From Croceifilum oryzae (GTDB lineage: Bacteria; Bacillota; Bacilli; Thermoactinomycetales; Thermoactinomycetaceae): a stretch of DNA of 64,000 nt. Numbering within the stretch: position 1 is the first letter of the stretch; every line of letters begins with the position of its first letter. The position numbers and the translations under genes were made by a program. The stretch lies in contig NZ_JAUSUV010000005.1 of assembly GCF_030814315.1 (NCBI RefSeq), forward strand, positions 124,001-188,000, in the 5' to 3' direction. Positions 1 to 8,113 of this stretch are shown here, in pieces. The notes under the pieces were generated by a model. The model was not told the origin of the DNA. It searched no databases and saw only the letters and a program-made list of their open reading frames with translations.

Positions 1-964
1 CACCAGGAGCGGCTACATCTACCCAGTCACCATAAGTGGAGAAGGATGCTTTTGCATCATTGCTATCTGTAGCTGCTACAGCGATACAGTTAGCATAGTA
101 AGCTGGATAGTTTGGGGCAGTGCTGGGGGTATTACCAGCAGCAGCCATGATCACTACACCTTTACCCCATGCGTAGTTTACGGCATCTTCCAATGCTTGT
201 GAGCTACCAGAGCCACCTAAGCTCATGTTGATAACTTTAGCACCGTGGTCAGCGGCGTAAGTGATACCATTTGCCACCCACTCATAAGTACCGGAACCGT
301 TGCTGTCTAATACACGTACTGGCAAGATCTTTACATCAGGAGCTACACCCGCTACACCGATGCCGTTGTTTGTAGTGGCGGCAATGGTTCCTGCTACGTG
401 GGTACCATGTCCTTGACCATCATCGGCATTGTCATCATTGTCGACAAAGTCGTGTCCGCCGGCGGCTACCTTGCCAGCTAAATCTTCATGGTTCGCTTGG
501 ACTCCAGTATCCACAACAGCTACAAGAGTGCTGCTGCTACCTTTGGTTACATCCCAAGCTTGAGGGGCTTGCATTTTTTGTGGTCCGTATTGAGCGGAGC
601 TATATTGTGGATCGTTTGGTGTCCAGAATGCATGTGCCAGTTGGTTCGGTTCTGCATATTCGACCTCTGGCATCTTCGAGTATTGCTCAACTGCTTCTTT
701 CACCGTTTGATCTTGAATCTTAATGACTTGGAAGCCAAGTTTTTTATTCTCAGAGAGTACGTTTGCATTTTTTGTCTTTAGGAGACTTGCTTTTTTGGAG
801 GTGCTGATATTTGACTTAAACTTCACGATGATCGAATTCTTGGCTACTTCCGCCGCTTTGCTAACAGGAGCTGCTTGTACGCTTACGGTAGTGGGAGCGA
901 GTAAAGAGAGCGCTAATCCTACCGCGGCTACCATCGAGCCTACGCGTTTGTACCCCTTCTTCAT
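1..964 (-). CDS. Thermitase-like secreted subtilisin (S8) protease, 3' end cut by the window
   Basis: Reading leftwards from ATG at 964 gives 321 codons before the window edge. Residues 1-31 form a signal peptide (MKK, hydrophobic stretch, VQAA end). About residues 40-110 resemble an inhibitor I9 propeptide. The catalytic domain follows: Asp152 in VVDTGV, His186 in GHGTHVAG, and oxyanion Asn278 in AAAGN. The stretch around YGPQKMQAPQAW and the ITYAADHGAKVI segment closely match thermitase of Thermoactinomyces. The serine nucleophile must lie beyond base 1. The ribosome site GGAAAGGGGA lies just upstream of the ATG. It is an extracellular endopeptidase by family; there is no operon partner in view. 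Certain as to family. Confidence 0.95.
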   Translation of the reverse strand, partial: MKKGYKRVGSMVAAVGLALSLLAPTTVSVQAAPVSKAAEVAKNSIIVKFKSNISTSKKASLLKTKNANVLSENKKLGFQVIKIQDQTVKEAVEQYSKMPEVEYAEPNQLAHAFWTPNDPQYSSAQYGPQKMQAPQAWDVTKGSSSTLVAVVDTGVQANHEDLAGKVAAGGHDFVDNDDNADDGQGHGTHVAGTIAATTNNGIGVAGVAPDVKILPVRVLDSNGSGTYEWVANGITYAADHGAKVINMSLGGSGSSQALEDAVNYAWGKGVVIMAAAGNTPSTAPNYPAYYANCIAVAATDSNDAKASFSTYGDWVDVAAPG

Positions 965-966
965 CT

Positions 967-1387
967 TACATTCCCCTTTCCCATAGTGGGTTTTGTTTGT
1001 TGGTTTGTGACTTAGCAACATGCGGCATAAAGCATCTACTAAACAGGAGCAAGGCGGGGAACCAGCGATTCGCATGAGTGAGGACATGACGAGATTAAAC
1101 TTTATTAATTTTGTGAAAAATTAATGCGTTAATAGGTTAAAGTAATTTCGGTCACTGGATAGGCTAGATGGTTCTCATTTGAAGACCTCGCTGTTTCTAA
1201 ACCATGTTCGCAGTTCATGTAGATTTAATTGTGTTTCTATTTAGAATATTACATGAAGATGAATGAGATGTAAATGGTTGATTATTCATTTTTTAATTTT
1301 TTTGTTTTAGATATTTAGAGGCAATGTTTCAAACTAATATGAAATGGGTATTAGTGGACAGATTAAAAGGTAGAGAGGGGCTGAAGA
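967..1387. other. Divergent intergenic region, AT-rich
   Basis: About 420 bases separate the leftward protease from the rightward MBL gene and must hold both promoters. The stretch near 1100-1140 is very AT-rich and contains a short dyad (ATTAATTTT, 3-base loop, AAAAATTAAT). I see no convincing -35/-10 pair, no open reading frame with a ribosome site and no RNA gene. Confidence 0.5.
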
Positions 1388-2230
1388 ATGGCAGATGAGA
1401 ATACGATTGAACGGTTAAAAATATTTCCGAGTATGATTTATCAAACGAATTCGACTGTATTGGTCGGGGAGCATTTCATATTAGTGGTAGATCCGACTTG
1501 GTTTCCTGAGGAAGTTCAAGCGATTCGTGATTATGTAGATCAAGTAAAGGGAGATCGAACGTTATACATTTTTTATACGCATGCCGATTACGATCATATC
1601 ATTGCCGCGGGGCTATTTGCGGATGCGATTCAGATCGGTAGTGTTTCGATGAAAATGTACCCGGAGAAAGAGCGAGAGCTAGAACTAGAACGAACTCGGC
1701 AGTTTGATCGAAATCATTATGTAAAGAGAGAGTACCCTTTGATATTTCCGGAGATTGAGGTTGTCATTACAGAAGATGGACAAGAGATTCAACTAGGTGA
1801 GACCAAGGCAACTTGTTATCTTACTCCAGGGCATACATTTGACGGGGCTATGCTTTATCTACATACGTATGGTGTGTGGATCATGGGCGATCATTTCTCT
1901 GATGTAGAACTTCCTTTGATCGATTCAGTAGCTGACTATAAACAAACTGTATCCAAAGTGATACATTGGTGGGAGAAGATTCAAGGTGAGATAAACTGGA
2001 TGATTCCGGGTCACGGCTTGGCGACTTCTGACCGTGTGGAAATGAAGAGGCGTTTGCAGGAGAGTCATTACTATTTGGACGAGCTAGAAAAAGTAGCCCT
2101 CGATGCGGATGAAGATCGGCTAAACGAACTTCGTGATCGAATCTGTATCCCACCAAATGACTTTATTCAAAAAAGTCATGACGAGAATATAGCGAAAATG
2201 AAAGAGTATCTCCTTGCAAAAACAACTTAA
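1388..2230 (+). CDS. MBL-fold metallo-hydrolase with a variant metal motif
   Basis: The 280-residue product has the metallo-beta-lactamase fold signature. The first motif is THADYDH (residues 64-70), where the usual HxHxDH is HxDxDH. Then come His149 in TPGHT, Asp168 in MGDH and His209 in IPGHG. The Asp at the second His position changes one metal ligand, so metal content or activity may differ from glyoxalase-II-like relatives. No signal peptide, so it is probably cytoplasmic. A GAGAGGGG ribosome site lies 9 bases before the ATG. The DinB-like gene starts 24 bases downstream, suggesting one transcript. The substrate cannot be told from sequence. Confidence 0.85.
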   Translation: MADENTIERLKIFPSMIYQTNSTVLVGEHFILVVDPTWFPEEVQAIRDYVDQVKGDRTLYIFYTHADYDHIIAAGLFADAIQIGSVSMKMYPEKERELELERTRQFDRNHYVKREYPLIFPEIEVVITEDGQEIQLGETKATCYLTPGHTFDGAMLYLHTYGVWIMGDHFSDVELPLIDSVADYKQTVSKVIHWWEKIQGEINWMIPGHGLATSDRVEMKRRLQESHYYLDELEKVALDADEDRLNELRDRICIPPNDFIQKSHDENIAKMKEYLLAKTT

Positions 2231-2253
2231 AAAATGAAATGGAGTGTTGTTGG

Positions 2254-2745
2254 ATGACTCATTTAGAACAGGTTCGTACCGCTTTGTTAGAAGAGTTACA
2301 GCCCCTTTCCGATGAGCAATATAACATGAAGCCGGATCCTTCTGCATGGAGTATCGCGCAAGTATTAGAGCACCTCATTCTAGCTGAGGGTTTTATTGTA
2401 TCTATGATCTCCAAATTGGCGAAGGGGCACGAAGTAACGAATATTCCAGATAAGCCGATTCACTTCATAGCAGATCGATCCAGAAAAGCCCCAGCACCCG
2501 ATTCAATGAAGCCAACCAAGGATTACTACGCAAAGGAAGAGCTCATACAGAAGTTAGAGCAAACTCGGAAACGAACTCATGCTTTTATAGAGGAGCATGA
2601 TGAAGAAGAATTGAGCAAGCGATCTATGCCTCATCCAGCGCTAGGTGATATGAATCTGAAGCAATACATCGAGTTCATCGCTCTCCATGAACAACGCCAC
2701 TTAGCCCAGATTCGGGAGGTTAAAGAGGCAATAGCACAAAAATAA
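2254..2745 (+). CDS. DinB-superfamily four-helix metalloprotein
   Basis: A 163-residue protein of the DinB/YfiT-type four-helix bundle family. It shows the typical N-terminal PSAWSIAQVLEHLILAE helix carrying one metal-binding His, and a C-terminal ALHEQRHLAQI helix with HxxxH, which complete the three-His metal site. I chose ATG 2254 (MTHLEQ) because GGAG sits 9 bases upstream; an in-frame ATG at 2239 lacks a ribosome site. Family members include bacillithiol transferases and uncharacterised damage-inducible proteins, and this one cannot be assigned further. It is probably cotranscribed with the upstream MBL gene. Confidence 0.82.
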   Translation: MTHLEQVRTALLEELQPLSDEQYNMKPDPSAWSIAQVLEHLILAEGFIVSMISKLAKGHEVTNIPDKPIHFIADRSRKAPAPDSMKPTKDYYAKEELIQKLEQTRKRTHAFIEEHDEEELSKRSMPHPALGDMNLKQYIEFIALHEQRHLAQIREVKEAIAQK

Positions 2746-2767
2746 CTAGAACTGATTAGGTGGAATA

Positions 2768-2860
2768 GGGGCAATGTATCTGACCATTGCGATGTTAGTG
2801 GGCTTGCTTTTCCACATCTTCGCAGGCTCACTATTTGAGCTGTGGTCAAATACATGCCCC
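2768..2860 (-). repeat. Short (internally deleted) copy of a dispersed inverted-repeat element, copy A
   Basis: Ends are GGGGCAATGTATCTGACC (2768-2785) and GGTCAAATACATGCCCC (2844-2860), an imperfect terminal inverted repeat. Read on the minus strand it matches the two ends and the inner TGCGAAGATGT / ACATCGCA segments of copy C at 63.2 kb, but the central 100 or so bases of copy C are absent. Similarity to copy C continues 15-20 bases outside the ends. It lies in the gap between convergent genes. Confidence 0.8.
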
Positions 2861-2888
2861 GGGACACACTAATACCAACATCATCAAC

Positions 2889-2924
2889 AAAAACGGTCTA
2901 GGAACAAACCTCCTAAACCGTTTT
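2889..2924 (-). terminator. Intrinsic terminator of the 5'-nucleotidase gene
   Basis: Stem AAACGGTTTAGGA / TCCTAGACCGTTT on the minus strand with a TTTTTG run. The plus-strand side also ends in TTTT, so it may work in both directions between convergent genes. Confidence 0.8.
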
Positions 2925-2943
2925 CTATCACTTTCTCACTCTC

Positions 2944-4533
2944 TTATTCTACGACTACCTTCCAGTTATGGTTCAACGTGGCACGAATCGTTCCTTTTTG
3001 TTGGAAATAGTCTGCTAGAAGCTCTGATACTTCAGTCGGAATCTCACGAACGACAGGTTTATCTTGGAACATAAAGTAATTGCCCCCACCCGCGGCACGA
3101 TAGTTATTCATCACGACTTCGTACTCTTGCTCTAGATCGAATGGCTTCCCGTTACGAGTTAACTTGGTGATGCGCTCGCCGAAAGGCTTGCTGATATTGA
3201 TCTCGTATTCGATCCCTTCCCACATATCAAAGTTGTAATGCTGTGGTTTAGGCTCTAGGAAAGCCGGATTCACCTCGATTTGCTCGCCGTTATAAGGGGC
3301 GAAATAGGTGGCTGTTTGCTCAAGGGCTGCTAGGATGTCTTTTCCTTTGAGACGTAATACTTTTAGGGTGTTGGGATAAATATAGTTGGCTACAACATCT
3401 CTCATCGTGACGTTATTAGGCATCCCAGGGCTTATATTGTCAAATAGAGCTGTGTTGGAGATTTCTGCACCAGTCAACTCCATCTGCACATGGTTCATCC
3501 ATTCGATGAGCGGATGATCCCCTGTTCTCACTAGCATTGGATCGTGTACGATCATGTCACCTTCGATACTGCCGAGCGGCTGGTCGAGCCATAGTTGTGT
3601 TTCTTGTTCGTAGGGCTGCGTCATCTGGACGATCGCCGCATCAGGTTCTACTCCTACTAAATCGTGGAGCCTACTCTTGATTTGGAAGAGTCGCCAATCC
3701 CCTTGTACCTCCACAAACTCTAGCTCGACTTGTCCTACTAGGTTTCCGTGGCTTCCTGGTTGAATGATATGCACACCGTTGATGTTGCCGCTTGGAATGT
3801 GACGATGTTGGTGTCCGGTGATGAGAAGATCGATTCCCTCTACTTGACAGCAGATTTCATAGCCGACATTTTCACCAGAGAGAGGCTCAGTTGGTTCACC
3901 GCTCACTACATCTCGTTCAAATCCACCGTGGTAGGAAACAGCGATAAAGTCAACGGTCTCTTTTTCAAGAACTACCTCAACCCATTTCGTCAATTCGGCA
4001 ATCGGATCAGCGAAATGAAGCCCTTGAATATGCTGAGGCTCTTCCCAGTTTGGGATATAGCTGGTGGTAGCGCCGATGATGCCCATGCGGATGCCGTTTG
4101 GGAATGTGTGGATGAGATAAGGAGTTCCGAAGGCTGGTTCCCCTGTCTTTTCGTCTAAGATATTACAACTGAGCCATGGAAACTGAGATTCTAGCACGAC
4201 TTGCTTTAAGACATCTGTCCCATAGTTAAATTCATGATTCCCGATAATCGCAGCATGCGTACCCATATGATTAAAAAGTAGGGGAATCGGGTGAATCGAT
4301 TGTTCTTTGTTCATTTTGACATAATGGTAGGTGAGTGGAGTTCCTTGGATGCTATCCCCATTATCTAGGATAAAAGTATTAGGCTCTTTATCCTTCAACT
4401 CCTGAATTTTGGTTGCGATTTTAGCCAAGCCGAATTCAGCAGGGGCTTTATTGCCATAGTGAAAAGGTAGAACTGTTCCATGAACATCACTCGTCACAAG
4501 AATTTGACATGTTTTACTTTGATTGTTTTCCAT
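2944..4533 (-). CDS. 5'-nucleotidase / cyclic phosphodiesterase family metallophosphoesterase, probably cytoplasmic
   Basis: A 529-residue two-domain protein. The N-terminal metallophosphatase domain carries TSDVHG, DNGDSIQGTP, GNHEFN and ITGHQHR, the di-metal ligands of the UshA/YfkN group. The C-terminal 5_nucleotid_C domain includes the substrate-binding GGGNYFMF segment near residue 490. Unlike UshA it has no signal peptide or anchor, so it is likely intracellular. The start ATG has GGAGG a few bases upstream. It is monocistronic, with a terminator just after the stop. The preferred nucleotide substrate cannot be told. Confidence 0.9.
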   Translation of the reverse strand: MENNQSKTCQILVTSDVHGTVLPFHYGNKAPAEFGLAKIATKIQELKDKEPNTFILDNGDSIQGTPLTYHYVKMNKEQSIHPIPLLFNHMGTHAAIIGNHEFNYGTDVLKQVVLESQFPWLSCNILDEKTGEPAFGTPYLIHTFPNGIRMGIIGATTSYIPNWEEPQHIQGLHFADPIAELTKWVEVVLEKETVDFIAVSYHGGFERDVVSGEPTEPLSGENVGYEICCQVEGIDLLITGHQHRHIPSGNINGVHIIQPGSHGNLVGQVELEFVEVQGDWRLFQIKSRLHDLVGVEPDAAIVQMTQPYEQETQLWLDQPLGSIEGDMIVHDPMLVRTGDHPLIEWMNHVQMELTGAEISNTALFDNISPGMPNNVTMRDVVANYIYPNTLKVLRLKGKDILAALEQTATYFAPYNGEQIEVNPAFLEPKPQHYNFDMWEGIEYEINISKPFGERITKLTRNGKPFDLEQEYEVVMNNYRAAGGGNYFMFQDKPVVREIPTEVSELLADYFQQKGTIRATLNHNWKVVVE

Positions 4534-4614
4534 AGTATCCTCCGTTGTTTCTTAGTAATAAGATGTTTTTTACATATATTCAACATTTTATTATCAATTA
4601 ACATACAAATCCTT

Positions 4615-4643
4615 TTGATGATTGTATGAAAACATGATACTAT
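4615..4643 (+). promoter_or_regulatory. Sigma-A-type promoter for the phosphonate transporter operon
   Basis: TTGATG (4615-4620), a 17-base spacer and TACTAT (4638-4643), followed 46 bases later by the phnD-like ATG. Confidence 0.7.
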
Positions 4644-4688
4644 ATCAGAGGACATTATTCATTCACATTTGAAAAGGGGTATCCATTC

Positions 4689-5591
4689 ATGATGAAGAAA
4701 GTTCTGGCGAGCGGCCTTTCCCTCGTAGTCGCAGCCAGTGTGATGGCAGGTTGTACAAAGCCGAAAGATGAAGAGAAGGTATTGAATGTCCAGTTTGTAC
4801 CATCTCAAAGTGCTGAGACTCTAGAAGCGAAAGCAAAACCTCTTGAAAAAATGCTTGGGGACAAGCTTGGTATGAAGGTGAAAGTTTCAGTATCTACAGA
4901 TTATCCAACAATTATTGAGGCGATGGCTTCGAAGAAGGTAGATGTTGGATTCCTACCACCTTCTGCTTATGTTCTAGCGAAGGAAAAAAAAGCAGCCGAT
5001 GTCATCCTACAATCTCTTCGTTATGGTGTAAACGAGAAAGATGGATCACCTACGAAAGACAAAGTAGAATACTATAAAGCGCAGTATGTTGTGAAAGCGG
5101 ATTCACCGATTAAATCGCTTGCTGATTTAAAAGGGAAAAAGATCGCATTCCAAAATGTAACCTCTTCTGCTGGTTATGTATGGCCTGCAGTTGAGTTAAA
5201 AGAAGCAGGCGTTGATCCACTAAAAGACGTGAAACCAATTACACTTAAAGGTCACGACCAAGCACTTCTATCTGTGTTAAACGGTGATGTGGATGCAGCG
5301 GCTACGTTCCAAGATGCTCGTAATACTCTTAAGAAAGAGCATCCAGATATTTTTGCAAAAACAAAAGTTATCTATGTAACGAAACCGATTCCGAATGATA
5401 CGGTAGCGGTACGCCCTGATATTGACCCAGAGTTGAAAAATAAAGTAACACAAGCTTTCCTCGATCTATCAAATGATCCAAAGGCAGTAGAAGTATTCCG
5501 TAGTATCTATACACATGAAGGCTATGTGAAGACGGACGACAGCAAATTTGAATCCGTTCGTGAGTATGAAACAAAAGCAAAGAAAGATTAA
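4689..5591 (+). CDS. phnD: Phosphonate/phosphite-type ABC transporter substrate-binding lipoprotein
   Basis: A 300-residue PhnD/PtxB-family binding protein. Its lipoprotein signal ends VMAGC, with Cys22 as the lipidation site. The mature part shows the [16 protein letters not shown] start, the [23 protein letters not shown] region and [11 protein letters not shown], typical of this periplasmic-binding-protein type 2 group. AAAGGGG precedes the start. It is first in a four-gene operon with one ATPase and two permeases. The exact ligand (phosphonate, phosphite, hypophosphite) cannot be decided from sequence, and no C-P lyase or phosphonatase genes are nearby. Confidence 0.9.
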   Translation: MMKKVLASGLSLVVAASVMAGCTKPKDEEKVLNVQFVPSQSAETLEAKAKPLEKMLGDKLGMKVKVSVSTDYPTIIEAMASKKVDVGFLPPSAYVLAKEKKAADVILQSLRYGVNEKDGSPTKDKVEYYKAQYVVKADSPIKSLADLKGKKIAFQNVTSSAGYVWPAVELKEAGVDPLKDVKPITLKGHDQALLSVLNGDVDAAATFQDARNTLKKEHPDIFAKTKVIYVTKPIPNDTVAVRPDIDPELKNKVTQAFLDLSNDPKAVEVFRSIYTHEGYVKTDDSKFESVREYETKAKKD

Positions 5592-5624
5592 TTTAAAATT
5601 TGTTTCAAGTGAAGCAGCCAGAGA

Positions 5625-5659
5625 AAAACGACGACCAAGCTGTTTGGTTGTCGTTTTTT
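5625..5659 (+). terminator. Intra-operon hairpin between binding protein and ATPase genes
   Basis: AAAACGACGACCA / TGGTTGTCG stem followed by six T. Its position suggests partial termination or 3'-end stabilisation that keeps the binding-protein message in excess over the transporter message. Confidence 0.75.
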
Positions 5660-5682
5660 ATGCGAATAGGGGAGAGAGCAGT

Positions 5683-6435
5683 ATGATCGAATTTAAAAAT
5701 GTATCGAAGACATATCCAAATGGGACCAAAGGCCTGAAAAATATCAATCTTAAGATAGAAAAAGGGGAATTTATTGTTATTGTGGGTCTATCCGGTGCAG
5801 GAAAATCTACCTTTTTGCGTTCGATAAACCGTCTGCATGAGATTACAGAAGGAGAAATCCTAATCGATGGGAAATCGATTACAGCGACTCGTGGGGGAGA
5901 ATTGCTGAAAATGCGCCGTGACATCGGAATGATTTTCCAGAATTTTAACTTAGTAAAGCGATCCAGTGTACTGCGCAATGTATTATCCGGTCGTGTCGCA
6001 TATCATGGAACTCTTCGTATGTTGCTAGGAATGTTTCCAAAGGAAGATAAGGAATTAGCATTTCAAGCCTTAAACCGAGTGAATATGCTCGAAAAGGCTT
6101 ACTCTCGTGCGGATGAGTTATCTGGCGGTCAACAACAACGGGTTTCGATTGCACGTGTACTTGCACAGAAGGCGAAGTTAATTTTAGCAGATGAACCGGT
6201 TGCATCCCTTGATCCGCTGACAACCGAGCAAGTGATGAATGACTTAAAGCACATTAATGAACAAGATGGAATTACCACGATTGTAAACCTTCACTATGTC
6301 GATCTTGCTCGTAAATATGCGACTCGTATCATCGGATTACGTGATGGCGAAGTCGTATTTGACGGACCAGTCGAAGAAGCGACAGATGAGTGCTTCTCAG
6401 AGATTTACGGTCGTCAATTAGAGAAGATGAACTAA
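5683..6435 (+). CDS. phnC: Phosphonate-type ABC transporter ATPase
   Basis: A 250-residue ABC ATPase. Walker A GLSGAGKS is at residues 35-42, the signature is LSGGQQQRV, Walker B is LILADEP, and the H-loop is VNLHYVD. The sequence matches PhnC-type import ATPases. I place the start at ATG 5683 (MIEFKNV), with AGGGGAG upstream; the open frame extends 45 codons further up, but that part overlaps the hairpin and is not coding. It energises the two permeases encoded next. Confidence 0.92.
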   Translation: MIEFKNVSKTYPNGTKGLKNINLKIEKGEFIVIVGLSGAGKSTFLRSINRLHEITEGEILIDGKSITATRGGELLKMRRDIGMIFQNFNLVKRSSVLRNVLSGRVAYHGTLRMLLGMFPKEDKELAFQALNRVNMLEKAYSRADELSGGQQQRVSIARVLAQKAKLILADEPVASLDPLTTEQVMNDLKHINEQDGITTIVNLHYVDLARKYATRIIGLRDGEVVFDGPVEEATDECFSEIYGRQLEKMN

Positions 6436-6452
6436 GAGGGGAGGGACTTTCG

Positions 6453-7235
6453 ATGGAGCAACAGATGGCATCACTAAAAAAGCCAAGAAAAACGAAACAC
6501 CTGCTCACGGCGGTTTTGTTATTCATCCTGTTTTATGCGAGTTCAGTTAATACAAAGGCATATATAGAAGATCTGATTTCAGGCTTACCTAATATGCAAT
6601 CGATTTTAGTGAAGATGGCTAGTCCGGATTGGAGCTACTTTGAACCCATTATTACTCCGGTACTGGATACGATTCGAATGGCATTCATCGGGACTTTGTT
6701 AGGTGCGATTTTATCGATTCCGGTCGCTTTTCTAGCGGCAAACAATCTATTTAGTAAATGGGTTACGATTCCAGCCCGTTTTATCCTAAATATTATTCGT
6801 GCCATTCCAGAGTTGTTGATTGCTGCCTTATTCGTGGCCATCTTTGGAATGGGAATGATTCCGGGGATTCTTGCCATTGCATTTTTCTCTATGGGAATCA
6901 TTTCAAAATTACTATATGAGTCCATTGAGACGATTGATTCAGGTCCTCTTGAAGCAATGACAGCAGTAGGATCTAAAAAGCTGGTTTGGATACGCTTTGC
7001 CGTAATCCCGCAAGTTCTTGCTTCTTTTACATCCTATGTGCTATACACCTTTGAGATTAATGTTCGCGCGGCGGCTATTCTAGGTTATGTGGGTGCAGGT
7101 GGAATTGGGATTAATTATGAAAGAGTAATGGGTTTTTTAGAGTATCAAAAGCTATCTACTATTGTCTTAGCTATGTTTGTCGTGGTAGTGATCATCGATT
7201 GGATTAGTACGAAGTTAAGGGAGAGACTGGTATGA
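6453..7235 (+). CDS. phnE: Phosphonate-type ABC transporter permease 1
   Basis: A 260-residue integral membrane protein with about six membrane segments. The EAA loop, which contacts the ATPase, is visible as GPLEAMTAVGSKKLVWIRF. The start ATG 6453 has GGGGAGGG about 6 bases upstream. The gene overlaps the next permease by four bases (ATGA). Two different PhnE-type permeases with one PhnC and one PhnD is a common Bacillales layout and implies a heterodimeric channel. Confidence 0.9.
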   Translation: MEQQMASLKKPRKTKHLLTAVLLFILFYASSVNTKAYIEDLISGLPNMQSILVKMASPDWSYFEPIITPVLDTIRMAFIGTLLGAILSIPVAFLAANNLFSKWVTIPARFILNIIRAIPELLIAALFVAIFGMGMIPGILAIAFFSMGIISKLLYESIETIDSGPLEAMTAVGSKKLVWIRFAVIPQVLASFTSYVLYTFEINVRAAAILGYVGAGGIGINYERVMGFLEYQKLSTIVLAMFVVVVIIDWISTKLRERLV

Positions 7236-8038
7236 AGATAGTAGACGTTAAAAAACCGAAAACGCCAGTAAAGCAGCGCCTTATTAGATGGGGATCTGTT
7301 TCCATCTTCGTATTGATCTGTATATGGGCGTTTGCTAGTATGCCGAATATAGAGATTAAAGACACTGCGTCAGAGACCTCACGAGCGATTATAGATGGGG
7401 TTATTCATCCCGACTGGTCGTATGTGTATAAAGGTGATGGAGAGGATCTCACGTTTTTGATGATTGAAACCTTAGCCATTGCTTTCTTGGGTACGTTTAT
7501 CTCCGTCGTTTTCTGTATTCCTTTTTCCATATGGGCAGCGAAAAATATTATTCGCTGGAAGATTTTTTCAGGCGCTGGGAAGATTGTACTTAGCCTTGTT
7601 CGTACCATCCCAGAGTTAGTAATGGCACTCTTATTTGTAAAAGTGGTTGGACCGGGTGCATTTTGTGGAGTACTTGCACTAGGGCTACACTCGATTGGGA
7701 TGTTAGGGAAGCTAAACTCGGAAGAGATTGAGAAGATTGACATGGGACCTGTGGAAGCGATGTCGGCGGCGGGTTCTAACGGGATGAAGTCTTTCTGGTT
7801 TGCTGTGGTTCCGCAGGTTGTTCCACAATTCCTTTCCCTCGCTCTGTACCGTTTCGAGATTAATGTTCGTTCGGCTACGATTCTTGGTATCGCAGGCGCA
7901 GGTGGAATCGGTGCACCGATGATCTTTGCCATGCATAGCCGTGATTGGGATCGAGTCGGAATTATCTTGTTAGGGATCATTATTATGGTAACATTAATCG
8001 ACTTTATCTCGGGGCGTATCCGTAGAAAATTAGTATAG
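7232..8038 (+). CDS. phnE: Phosphonate-type ABC transporter permease 2
   Basis: A 268-residue PhnE-type permease, paralogous to the preceding gene. The N-terminal membrane segment is near residues 20-36, and the EAA loop reads GPVEAMSAAGSNGMKSFWF. It is translationally coupled to the upstream permease by an ATGA overlap. A strong hairpin follows the stop and closes the operon. Confidence 0.9.
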   Translation: MKIVDVKKPKTPVKQRLIRWGSVSIFVLICIWAFASMPNIEIKDTASETSRAIIDGVIHPDWSYVYKGDGEDLTFLMIETLAIAFLGTFISVVFCIPFSIWAAKNIIRWKIFSGAGKIVLSLVRTIPELVMALLFVKVVGPGAFCGVLALGLHSIGMLGKLNSEEIEKIDMGPVEAMSAAGSNGMKSFWFAVVPQVVPQFLSLALYRFEINVRSATILGIAGAGGIGAPMIFAMHSRDWDRVGIILLGIIIMVTLIDFISGRIRRKLV

Positions 8039-8050
8039 TTGGTTCGAATC

Positions 8051-8103
8051 AAAAAAGAAGCACGATCCCCTTATCATGTAGGGAAAAATCGTGCTTCTTT
8101 TTT
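8051..8103. terminator. Bidirectional terminator between convergent operons
   Basis: AAAAAAGAAGCACGAT paired with ATCGTGCTTCTTTTTT, with runs of A and T on both sides. It can serve the rightward phn operon and the leftward Bce-type ABC operon. Confidence 0.9.
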
Positions 8104-8113
8104 GTTTTTACAT

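Noticed and set aside
7405-8052. 215-codon open frame on the minus strand opposite the second permease gene
   Set aside because: It is antisense to a well-supported membrane protein; the Ile/Thr/Pro-rich translation is the usual shadow of hydrophobic codons.
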